DNA of 37,927 nt from an uncultured Saprospiraceae bacterium (GTDB lineage: Bacteria; Bacteroidota; Bacteroidia; Chitinophagales; Saprospiraceae). Shown piece by piece: positions 24,558 to 32,337 of the stretch. Each line of letters starts with the position of its first letter. Positions within the stretch are counted from its first letter, which is position 1. The notes beneath the pieces were generated by a model. The model searched no databases and had not been told where the DNA came from. It saw only the letters and a program-made list of their open reading frames with translations. Made by a program: the position numbers and the translations under genes. Location: positions 1-37,927 of the forward strand of contig CALDUB010000373.1 of the NCBI GenBank assembly GCA_937923465.1. Direction: 5' to 3'.

Positions 24558-27500
24558 TTAAGTCAAATCTGCGTCGCGGTTAACAACTTTCGCAGAATAA
24601 TAAACACTTGACTGCGTATTGATTTCTTCCAAAACACGGTAGTTTAAGTCACCGTCAACGTTTTGCATCAATGCAGATTTTTTATTATTCATATCACCGA
24701 AAGTTATTGCACCTGTAGGACAAGCAGTCTGACATGCAGTTTTCACTTCACCGTCGCGCAAGCCACGTTGTTCGCGTTTTGCTGTCAATTTACCTTCTTG
24801 GATACGTTGTACACAGAAAGAACATTTCTCGATAACTCCACGTGAACGAACTGTAACGTCTGGATTTAATACCATACGTGTCAAGTTGTCTGCTCCGTAA
24901 GGCACTCCTTCTTCACCGTTCATGTCTGCTTCGTTCGCAGGGAATAAATCCGCCGTAGTGTAATCCAACCAGTTGAAGCGACGTACTTTGTAAGGGCAGT
25001 TATTGGCGCAGTAACGCGTACCGATACAACGGTTGTATGTCATCTGGTTCAATCCTTCACTACTGTGATTTGTTGCAGCTACTGGACATACGTTCTCACA
25101 AGGAGCGTTATCACAGTGCTGACACATCATTGGTTGGTAAACCACATTCGGGTTTTCGAAATCACCGTAGTAGTAACGGTCAATACGCAACCATGTCATC
25201 TCGTGGTGACGCGCTACCTCATCTCGTCCAACCATTGGGACGTTATTCTCTGCTACACATGCTACTTGACAAGCACCGCAACCAGTACACGCGTTCAAAT
25301 CAACGTGCATACCCCAGTGGTGTCCTTGAGAGTAGATTTTTTCTGAGTATTCTTCGAATGGGTAAAGAGTTTGGTCGTTTAGGTGGTTTGCTTCCTTACG
25401 GAATTCACCAATTTTGTGTGCCAAATCTCCAACTTCACTCAAGTTAGCTTGGAAAATGATAGAACGGTCAACGATACCACCTTGGTAACCTGAACCTACT
25501 GTCATCGATGTTTTCTCACCAACGTTGATTGTTTCTCCTGAATTCGGGTCTTCTGCTTTTACCCCCATTGTGTGGTGGTACTGAACTGCAGGGAACGTTT
25601 TGTCCATTCCCATTTTTTCAGAAACATTAGCAGCAGCATAGTATTGGGTGTTACCGTTTGCATCCAAAGACATCATTGGATAAACATTCCAACCTGTGTT
25701 TTTACCAGCTTGTCCGATTACAGTACGACCGTAACCTAAAGCCATTGAAACTACATTCTGTGGTAATCCAAATTGACGAACACAAGAAACACCTTCAGCC
25801 GTTTGACCATTTGCTTCTACGTTTACCAAGTCAGCATAACCGTATACTTCATCAGGATTCAAGCCATTTAATGCTTGCATTTTGTTGCTACCATCCCAGC
25901 TTACTGGAATTCCGATAAAGTTACCCCAAACTGTACGTGCTACAGGGTCTGGCATCTCTGTCAACCAAGGGTTGTTCAAGTGCTGTCCTGTACCTACGTT
26001 TACTGTTTCAAAAAATGAAACTTCTAAAGCTGCTCCACTTGGTTTAGAAACGGTTGCTGCTGCTGCACTTGCATTTCCGTTATAAACGGCTGCTCCACCT
26101 GCTGCTCCTGTTTCAAAAACACCGTCATGCAATGCACTATCCCAAAACATGTTGAAAGTAGCGAATTTGCTTTGACCTGCGAATACTGTATTTTTCCATG
26201 TCTGCTTCACATACTCGAAGTATGGTTGTTCAGACGCTGTATTTAAGTTTGCACTACCAGCCCAACGTAGAAGAGTTTCTTCTGCTTGGCGTGTTTTGAA
26301 AAGTGGTTGGATAGTAGGCTGAACAAGGCTAAATACACCTTGTTTTGGCTCTAAATCACCCCAACTTTCTAAGTAGTGGTTTGTCGGCGCTGCCATTTGG
26401 CAAAGTGCACCTGTTTCATTCATTGTACCACCGAAGAATACGCTGGTTTTAACTTTTGCCATTCCTGTTGCAAACTTGTCTGCATTTGGAATATCAAAAG
26501 CGGGGTTTGCTCCGTCCATAATGAAAACAGCATCAACGCTGCCGCTATTCATATCACGAATTAAACCTTGAATGTTGCTATCTAAACCTTGACGTTGGTT
26601 AGAAGCTCTATCCCATGTAATTGTAGAACCGTAACTGCCTAGCATGTTGTTAATCGCATTGACTAACATCTGCTCGCCTACGTTATTGCTACCAGAGACA
26701 ACTAATGCTTTACCACGTGCTGCTTTCAATTTAGCAGCAGTTTTAGTAATAGCAGTTTTTGCTTTCGCATTTAATGCTGGTCCAGAAACACCTAAGCCCA
26801 ATGCACTTGCTAATGCAGTGATTGCCGCGCCCATTTCTGAAGGCTGTATTAAGATACGATTATCTGCGTTAGAACCCGTCAAGCTCATGTGTCCTTCCAC
26901 TTGTACGTGGTGACTCATTTTTGCATTTTTAGCATTCTTGATAACGCGATTCGTAGAGTAATCTTTAGTGAATTCTACTGGAGAAATCCATGTCCCTAAG
27001 AAATCCGCTCCGAAACTAACGATAACGTCAGCTTTGTCAAAGTGGTAAGAAGGAACTGCTTGACGACCAAAATCTGATGCATTCGCTTGTAGCAATGCAG
27101 AAGAAGAAACCGGGTCGTAAGTAACTACTTTCGCGTTTGGATACTTAGCTGAAAAATCAGCCATAGCGCGCTTAGTAGAAGGAGAGATATTTGTATTAGT
27201 AACAATGCGGATGTTTGAACCTGCATTCAATTTAGCGCCAACTGCTTTATCTACATCTGCCCAGTTAGTTACTGTTACTTTTCCGTCAGCAATAGTTCCA
27301 GGTCCCTGAATACGAGATGTATCATAAAGGCTTAACACCGATGCTTGCGCACGTGCTGAAGTACCACCTTTCGTGACAGAAGAGAAGCTATTACCTTCGA
27401 TTTTGATTGGACGACCTTCACGTGTCTTCACCAAGACTGCACAGTAGTCACTGCCGTCAAAGAAAGAAGATGCATAGTAAGAAGCCACACCAGGAACGAT

Positions 27501-27764
27501 GCTATCTGGCTTTACAACGTAAGGAATTGCACGTTTCACAGGCGTATCACAAGAAGCTGCAATAGTAGCTGCACCAAGTCCAAAACCGACGTATTTCAAA
27601 AAGTCACGACGACTCGCTTGGGTTTCTTCTACCACTTCATCGTTGCCTAATTGGTCAACGATTGGCAAACTAACAAATTCTTCGCTCGCGACTATCTTGT
27701 CGAAACGCTCATCTCCTGTCAATTCTGCCTCACTTCCCCAAACTCCGTTATTCTGATTATCCAT
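24558..27764 (-). CDS. actB: Alternative complex III subunit ActB (molybdopterin-like plus iron-sulfur domains)
   Basis: A 1068-residue periplasmic subunit. Residues 51-72 form a Tat-type signal (SRRDFLKYVG) ending in AASC (Cys72), a lipobox-like site, after an unusually long N-terminal extension. The first ~700 residues match the molybdopterin-oxidoreductase-like fold that in ActB carries no molybdenum. From about 826 on there is a ferredoxin-type part: Cys826/829/832/836, Cys881/884/889/893, Cys913/919/923, Cys981/984 and Cys1011/1015. This is enough for four Fe-S clusters (three 4Fe-4S and one 3Fe-4S in the known complex). It takes electrons from quinol towards the hemes of ActA. It follows actA by 152 bp. 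Confidence 0.96.
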   Translation of the reverse strand: MDNQNNGVWGSEAELTGDERFDKIVASEEFVSLPIVDQLGNDEVVEETQASRRDFLKYVGFGLGAATIAASCDTPVKRAIPYVVKPDSIVPGVASYYASSFFDGSDYCAVLVKTREGRPIKIEGNSFSSVTKGGTSARAQASVLSLYDTSRIQGPGTIADGKVTVTNWADVDKAVGAKLNAGSNIRIVTNTNISPSTKRAMADFSAKYPNAKVVTYDPVSSSALLQANASDFGRQAVPSYHFDKADVIVSFGADFLGTWISPVEFTKDYSTNRVIKNAKNAKMSHHVQVEGHMSLTGSNADNRILIQPSEMGAAITALASALGLGVSGPALNAKAKTAITKTAAKLKAARGKALVVSGSNNVGEQMLVNAINNMLGSYGSTITWDRASNQRQGLDSNIQGLIRDMNSGSVDAVFIMDGANPAFDIPNADKFATGMAKVKTSVFFGGTMNETGALCQMAAPTNHYLESWGDLEPKQGVFSLVQPTIQPLFKTRQAEETLLRWAGSANLNTASEQPYFEYVKQTWKNTVFAGQSKFATFNMFWDSALHDGVFETGAAGGAAVYNGNASAAAATVSKPSGAALEVSFFETVNVGTGQHLNNPWLTEMPDPVARTVWGNFIGIPVSWDGSNKMQALNGLNPDEVYGYADLVNVEANGQTAEGVSCVRQFGLPQNVVSMALGYGRTVIGQAGKNTGWNVYPMMSLDANGNTQYYAAANVSEKMGMDKTFPAVQYHHTMGVKAEDPNSGETINVGEKTSMTVGSGYQGGIVDRSIIFQANLSEVGDLAHKIGEFRKEANHLNDQTLYPFEEYSEKIYSQGHHWGMHVDLNACTGCGACQVACVAENNVPMVGRDEVARHHEMTWLRIDRYYYGDFENPNVVYQPMMCQHCDNAPCENVCPVAATNHSSEGLNQMTYNRCIGTRYCANNCPYKVRRFNWLDYTTADLFPANEADMNGEEGVPYGADNLTRMVLNPDVTVRSRGVIEKCSFCVQRIQEGKLTAKREQRGLRDGEVKTACQTACPTGAITFGDMNNKKSALMQNVDGDLNYRVLEEINTQSSVYYSAKVVNRDADLT

Positions 27765-27916
27765 ATAAAAATAGTTGGTAGTTGGTTTTGGTAATTAACT
27801 AGTCTGTTTAGACTTTTACTTCTCACCCAACTGATTTCAACACTTTCGTAAGTTCTTAAATAAAATTCAAAATAGAATAGCAAATATTTGCTGTCTATCC
27901 TCAGTCAAACTACTAT

Positions 27917-29326
27917 CTAGTAGTGACACTTCTGACATTCCAAACCTCCAATATCTTCTACTGTTACCTTATCACGCTCTCCTGCTTTCATTTGTTCGTG
28001 GTAAATCTCGTAGCTATTGTAGTAATCGTTATCAGCGAACTGAACTTCTGTCTGACGGTGACAGTTGATACACCAGCCCATGCTTAATGGTGAGTGCTGT
28101 GCAACAACTTCCATTTCTTGAATCTGTCCGTGACACGTTTGACAAGCAACCTCACCTACACTCACGTGCTGTGCGTGATTGAAGTAAACATGGTCTGGCA
28201 AGTTGTGGATACGTTTCCACTCTATAGCTCCCGCTACTTTGTCATCACCTGACTCAGGGTCAGTTAATGCACTAACGATACCGTTCCATTGCTCTTCTAC
28301 TAAAGCATCACCGTCTTCGTCTAAAGAACCGTTCTCTTTGATGTAGTTATCCGCAATCCATGTTGTATATATGTCTTTAATCTCATCACGAGATTTCTCG
28401 TCATAATTTTCGATATACTTACCGTCTGCTGGATTCCAACCTACAGAAGCATAGATTTTAGTCAACTCTTTTGTACCGTAGTTACTTCCTACTTTAATTG
28501 CCGAGTGACAATTCATACAAGTATTAGCAGCAGGAATAACAGAGTGCTTAGAGCGACGAGCGCCGTCGTGACAGTACTGACATTCAATTTTTTGCTGTCC
28601 CGCGTGTAATGCGTGAGAGAAAGCAATCGGTTGGTCAGGTTGGTAGCCTTGCTGACGTCCCATTTCGATAGCATTATTAACAGTAGTAAAACCACCAACT
28701 AATACACCTGCGAAAAGTAAGAAAGCAATAACACCAGGACTAGTTAATATATCAACCAATGTACGGCGTTGTGCTGGCGCATTTCCTGCTTTTACTTGAG
28801 CCATGTAGTTTAAGTTAGACACGATACGTGCTAACACTACGGCAAGAAGTCCGAGGATGACTGCTAGGATGATGAATAAAGGTGTGTTGTCCGATTTTTC
28901 AACAGGACCTCCTGCTACAGCAGTATCTCCAACGTTCACAACAGGACCTTTCGTAGCCACATCATTAATATAACCAATTACATTTTCGATTTGTGCATCG
29001 GTTAGATTAGGGAATGCTGTCATGCCCGTTGGCTTCCAAGTAGCCCACAAAGCTGTGGCACGTGGATGTCCGTCTGCAATCATTTTGGATGAATTACGAA
29101 TCCAAGCATACAAGTCCTCTCTAGGATAGTCTGCCCAACGTTCTTCCAGTCCTGCGAGAGCTGGACCAGTCATATCATCCTTCATGTTCTTGTTGTGACA
29201 AGAAGCACAGTAATTCTTAAACGATGTCTTGCCGTCTGCTAAATCTATTTCCTGCGCTGACGTGTGTAGCGAGAAAAAGAAGAAAGAGCAAAGTAAAAGA
29301 CTGATTTTCAACAGTTTATGCGTCAT
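27917..29326 (-). CDS. actA: Alternative complex III subunit ActA (multiheme cytochrome c)
   Basis: A 469-residue c-type cytochrome and first gene of the respiratory block. It has a signal peptide to about residue 24. An N-terminal class I cytochrome domain has one heme site (CASCH, near 40). Hydrophobic segments follow (about 150-172 and 197-215). Then comes a pentaheme region with CQYCH, CMNCH, CQTCH, CINCH and a last CQKCH two residues from the end. The total of six CxxCH sites is one more than the pentaheme core, because of the extra N-terminal domain. It should collect electrons from ActB and pass them to ActE or directly to the oxidase. Confidence 0.95.
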   Translation of the reverse strand: MTHKLLKISLLLCSFFFFSLHTSAQEIDLADGKTSFKNYCASCHNKNMKDDMTGPALAGLEERWADYPREDLYAWIRNSSKMIADGHPRATALWATWKPTGMTAFPNLTDAQIENVIGYINDVATKGPVVNVGDTAVAGGPVEKSDNTPLFIILAVILGLLAVVLARIVSNLNYMAQVKAGNAPAQRRTLVDILTSPGVIAFLLFAGVLVGGFTTVNNAIEMGRQQGYQPDQPIAFSHALHAGQQKIECQYCHDGARRSKHSVIPAANTCMNCHSAIKVGSNYGTKELTKIYASVGWNPADGKYIENYDEKSRDEIKDIYTTWIADNYIKENGSLDEDGDALVEEQWNGIVSALTDPESGDDKVAGAIEWKRIHNLPDHVYFNHAQHVSVGEVACQTCHGQIQEMEVVAQHSPLSMGWCINCHRQTEVQFADNDYYNSYEIYHEQMKAGERDKVTVEDIGGLECQKCHY

Positions 29327-29388
29327 GTTAACTGACCTTTATATTTATAAATGATACGTTATAGTACCATGTCATTTTTTTGTCAGCG

Positions 29389-29396
29389 CAAAAGTA
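29389..29396 (-). promoter_or_regulatory. Candidate -7 box for the act-cox operon
   Basis: On the minus strand this reads TACTTTTG, fitting TAnnTTTG. A start 7 bp on would give a leader of about 55 nt before actA. No clear TTTG -33 box lies at the right distance, so the match is partial. Confidence 0.4.
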
Positions 29397-29729
29397 CGAT
29401 TCTTTAGGAAAAATTAACATAGTTTTTTGATGAGATTTTTATTTTGAATAAATCTAAATAAGAAATTAAGGTAATATTGGCAAGAAAGAACGGAACAAAA
29501 TTGGAAAAAATGGCTCTAGACAGAATTAATTTTCGAGAAGGGCAGTTTTTAAAGCAAAAAAGAGAAGATTAAATGTGGAAAACTTTTTTAATATAATTTT
29601 TCAATGTGACTAAATTAGGCTACAAGAATTAAAAATATGTTTTTTGACGTAAAAGTTATTTGAATATAACTTTCGATTTAAAAGTAATGCTAAACGAACC
29701 TCTAACTTTCAGTTCCAGACAACCACAAA

Positions 29730-29978
29730 ACAAAGAGAGCCGACTTCTATGAAAAGAAGCCGACTCAATAACCCCAAAAAACCAATTCTTATATATCTTG
29801 ACAAAAAGCATTTAAGTTTGAATATGGGGAATTCGTACTTAGTTAAATATGCTTTTTGGTTATAATCAATGTATAGACATCCAAAAATACGCCGCAAAAA
29901 TAGAAAAAAAAAGTATTTCAAAGATTTTTTGTACAAACTTTATAAAAAAATCTTCCTTTTTTCGTTTCATCCTTTTTG
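29730..29978 (-). ncRNA. Candidate small RNA upstream of actA
   Basis: On the minus strand two hairpins follow one another. The first (29858 to 29802) pairs CAAAAAGCAT with ATGCTTTTTG, extends as TTTAA/TTAAA, and continues inward as AAGT-GAAT / ATTC-ACTT. The second (29766 to 29737) pairs GAGTCGGCTTCT with AGAAGTCGGCTC and is followed by TCTTTGTTTTG, like an intrinsic terminator. Its two non-Watson-Crick positions are G-U pairs on the minus strand but mismatches on the plus strand, which points to a minus-strand RNA. TAnnTTTG boxes are at 29985-29992 (TACCTTTG) and, alternatively, at 29895-29902, so the 5' end could also be near 29888. A 75-codon frame in the same place is AT-driven and not credible. 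I recognise no known RNA family. Confidence 0.42.
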
Positions 29979-29984
29979 CCAGGA

Positions 29985-30110
29985 CAAAGGTACAACTTAA
30001 TAATTGAATCAAAAAATGACGACCATCATTAATTGTAACAATATAGATGTACTACTAACGCTGACCCAGTTCATTTTGTATCAAATATATGTCATTTTTT
30101 AACAAAGCTA
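29985..30110 (-). promoter_or_regulatory. Two TAnnTTTG -7 boxes in the actA-crp gap
   Basis: TACCTTTG (29992 to 29985) and TAGCTTTG (30110 to 30103) lie on the minus strand. Each has a TTTG 16-17 bp upstream, a little shorter than the usual 19-21 bp. They point into the gene-free stretch towards actA, so they may drive the candidate small RNA or a long actA leader. The gap 29327-30205 otherwise shows no credible gene. Confidence 0.4.
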
Positions 30111-30205
30111 TATTTTTTTGAATAAACAAAGTGAAAAATTAAAAGGAGAAACATTCTCAGAGGTCTTATATCCTGATTTACATAATCTTCTTAGAATATA
30201 ATTGT

Positions 30206-30883
30206 TTAACAAGCTGCTTTATATAAATCGCTCAAATCACGAATTAAAAGACGCCGACGATTGAATGTAATAATATTTTGATTGCGCAACTCATTTAAGG
30301 TAGTTGTCACTGTCTGACGACTTGTTCCTGTCAAATCTGCAATCTCTTGATGTGTAAAAAAATTTCGCACAAGTGTCTCATAACCAACACGTTGACCTTG
30401 TTCCTCTCCTAGATTATGTAAAAACTCCACGATACGCGTGCGTGAATTTTTAAAAACCATACTCTCTAGTCTTTTTTCTGCTTTCATCAATCGGTGACCT
30501 ATAGAACCAATCAAATGCATGTATAAACTCGGACGGTTTCTGAGTATTCTACGTATATCTGCTAATGCAAAAATCCATACTTCAGCTTCATCTTTTGTAA
30601 TAGAAAAATCATCCCGCACTTCCTCTCCTATCAATCCCAATTCACCGAAAAATGAGCCCGCTAAGACCATTCCTTTAGCCATAATTTTTCCTTCATCGGA
30701 GAAAGTTCCTGTTGTTACGCGTCCTTTTTTTAAAAAGAAAACTTTATCAGAGCGTTCATCTGGCAAATAAATATAATCTCCTTTCTTGCAGTTTTTAACA
30801 GTATATAATTGTTTGTCTATAGATGCCATTTCTTGTAATAATTGAAATTGGTCTTGGTCGGAAGAAATTACGGTCGGTCTCAT
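30206..30883 (-). CDS. Crp/Fnr-family transcription regulator
   Basis: A 225-residue regulator with a cyclic-nucleotide-binding-like domain (about residues 25-140; KKGDYIYLPDERSDKVFFLKKG, here split: KKGDYIYLPDE, KVFFLKKGRV, GSFFGELGLIGE) and a C-terminal winged helix (about 150-222; NFFTHQEIADLTGTSRQTV, TLNELRNQNII). The strict cAMP-binding signature is incomplete, and there is no Fnr-type cysteine cluster (the only Cys are near residues 33 and 225). The ligand is therefore unknown. It is encoded upstream of, and in the same direction as, the respiratory block, so it is a candidate regulator of actA-F and the oxidase, but no Crp-like operator was found by eye. Confidence 0.9.
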   Translation of the reverse strand: MRPTVISSDQDQFQLLQEMASIDKQLYTVKNCKKGDYIYLPDERSDKVFFLKKGRVTTGTFSDEGKIMAKGMVLAGSFFGELGLIGEEVRDDFSITKDEAEVWIFALADIRRILRNRPSLYMHLIGSIGHRLMKAEKRLESMVFKNSRTRIVEFLHNLGEEQGQRVGYETLVRNFFTHQEIADLTGTSRQTVTTTLNELRNQNIITFNRRRLLIRDLSDLYKAAC

Positions 30884-30984
30884 ATATTTATTTTTTTTTT
30901 TTAGCGGCAGATGTCGCAGTTTAATTATAAGTTACGTTGAAATGGAGTTAAATAGATTTTCCCGGAAAAGTTTTTGTCCTTTTT

Positions 30985-31066
30985 TTACTTTTCACATCAC
31001 AAAGTTACCGTCAAGACATTACCACCAAATCACGAAATTATCACAAGAGTATCACAGGCTATCATC
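30985..31066 (-). promoter_or_regulatory. Array of GTGAT direct repeats with 11-bp phasing
   Basis: On the plus strand, ATCAC or close variants begin at 30996, 31018 (ATTAC), 31029, 31040, 31051 and 31061 (ATCAT). The spacing is 22, 11, 11, 11 and 10 bp, so they all lie on one face of the helix. Read on the minus strand they are GTGAT direct repeats. OmpR/PhoB-type regulators bind direct repeats with an 11-bp step, and such a regulator gene starts about 300 bp away. The spacer 30884-31359 holds no credible gene. Confidence 0.6.
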
Positions 31067-31250
31067 TTGCTGCCACAAACCACTCATTAACTACTGATTA
31101 TCAACCAATTACAACTAATATGTATTTCTCCCGATTTTTACCAGTAACATTTTATTATCATTATTGTACTGCTTTTAGTCCGTCAGCAGACATTGAATTA
31201 TAGACCATTTTCTCGTAAATAGGCAAAGTTCACACTTACTATTTCCTTTT

Positions 31251-31266
31251 GTGATAGTTTTGTGAT
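31251..31266 (+). promoter_or_regulatory. Two GTGATAGTTTT direct repeats before the OmpR-type regulator gene
   Basis: GTGAT begins at 31251 and 31262, exactly 11 bp apart, each followed by AGTTT. The motif is the same as in the array at 30985-31066, but in opposite orientation. The position, 98-109 bp before the chosen start of the response regulator gene, suits an autoregulatory operator. Confidence 0.6.
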
Positions 31267-31359
31267 AGTTTAAGTAGAAATTTGTAGAAAAAAATTCTCT
31301 ACATGACTATTATTGCACATTCTACAATACAAGCAAATCCAACACAGAAAATTTCTGAC

Positions 31360-32061
31360 ATGAAAAATGTACTCATTATAGAAGACGACCCAAACATTGT
31401 CGAATTGCTGGAAATTCATCTCGGCGATTTAGGTTGCTCCTTGTCTACTGCCTCTACGGGTACGGAGGGCTTAGCAAAAGCATTGGAAGGAAAACAAAAT
31501 CTCATTATCTTAGATGTTATGCTCCCAGGTATGGAAGGAACAGAGGTGCTAAGGCAGATGCGGATGAACAAAATTAACACGCCAGTTTTGATGTTAACCG
31601 CAAAGTCTGAAGAGATTGATAAGGTCTTAGGGCTTGAGCTAGGAGCAGACGATTATTTGACCAAACCATTCAGTATTAGAGAATTTATCGCTCGGGTAAA
31701 GGCTATTTTCCGGCGTTCGGAATTGTCTGTGCAACAAAGACAAGAAACTGTAACGCAAATTTTACGTTTTGGAGAACTAAGTATTGACTCAGAAAAACAC
31801 AAGGTCACGATTGCTGACAAACGTGTTGATTTGAGCCCTAAGGAATTTGAGTTATTAAATTTATTGGCTTCGCATCCTGGTAAAAGTTATGACCGTTCTA
31901 GATTACTCAATTTGGTGTGGGGCTATGATTTTGACGGATTTGAACATACTGTCAACTCGCATATCAACCGCCTGCGCGCTAAAATAGAACCAAATGTCTC
32001 TAAACCCACTTATATCCTAACAACTTGGGGAGTTGGGTACAGGTTTAATGAAGAGCTTTAA
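31360..32061 (+). CDS. OmpR/PhoB-family response regulator
   Basis: A 233-residue regulator. The receiver domain has LIIEDDPN, phospho-acceptor Asp52 in IILDVMLPGMEG, LMLTAKSE and the Lys in DYLTKPFS. The C-terminal winged helix has YDRSRLLNLVWGYDFDG, HINRLRAKIE and a closing WGVGYRF. The start chosen is MKNVLIIEDD, because receiver domains of this family begin there; an in-frame ATG at 31303 would add 19 residues of no recognised character. It forms a pair with the kinase gene 276 bp downstream. GTGAT repeats with 11-bp spacing in front of it are a plausible site for its own product. Confidence 0.94.
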   Translation: MKNVLIIEDDPNIVELLEIHLGDLGCSLSTASTGTEGLAKALEGKQNLIILDVMLPGMEGTEVLRQMRMNKINTPVLMLTAKSEEIDKVLGLELGADDYLTKPFSIREFIARVKAIFRRSELSVQQRQETVTQILRFGELSIDSEKHKVTIADKRVDLSPKEFELLNLLASHPGKSYDRSRLLNLVWGYDFDGFEHTVNSHINRLRAKIEPNVSKPTYILTTWGVGYRFNEEL

Positions 32062-32063
32062 AA

Positions 32064-32329
32064 TTAACTATGAACGATTTAACTATAAACTATGAACCTC
32101 GTCTCATCAAAGATGCTTTTACTAAGAAGCTGTTTGAGTTTAAGTATTTTTATATATGAGAGAATATTTTTCGTTTGCTTTGGCTTTGAAAACCGCGAAT
32201 AGCCTTCGCTACATAAGGATTTTCAAAGTGAAAGCAGGCGGAAAATTGTCCTCACATATAGAATTAGTTAAATTCAAACAGCTTCTAAGAGGAGGTTCAT
32301 AGTTGAATCGTTCATAGTTCATCGTTAAA
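32064..32329. repeat. 266-bp palindromic element B between regulator and kinase genes
   Basis: The outer arms are repeats of AACTATGAACG (32064-32100) and their inverted copies (32292-32329). Next, AGAAGCTGTTTGAGTTTAA (32125-32143) pairs with 32268-32286 at 18 of 19 positions. Further in, TATATGAG pairs with CTCACATATA and TGCTTT..CTTTGAAAA pairs across the centre, which ends in a GCGAA-TAGCC-TTCGC hairpin. The central GCTACATAAGGATTTT (32208-32223) is shared with palindrome A at 8411-8636 in reverse orientation, while the arms are unrelated to it. It is likely a mobile or RNA-structural element. Confidence 0.6.
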
Positions 32330-32337
32330 AAGAATCA

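Noticed and set aside
25037-25447. A 136-codon plus-strand frame opposite actB
   Set aside because: It lies wholly inside actB, antisense to its Cys-rich iron-sulfur region, which explains its His/Cys/Ser-rich look.
29709-29936. A 75-codon minus-strand frame in the gap before actA
   Set aside because: Composition is Phe/Leu/Tyr/Lys-rich as expected from AT-rich DNA, with no domain or signal. The same bases are better explained by two RNA hairpins.
30206-30883. The Crp/Fnr-like regulator as an oxygen-sensing Fnr
   Set aside because: The N-terminal cysteine cluster needed for a 4Fe-4S sensor is absent, so only the general family can be stated.
31303-31359. N-terminal extension of the OmpR-type regulator from an earlier ATG
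   Set aside because: The 19 extra residues have no family character, and the receiver domain begins exactly at the next Met.
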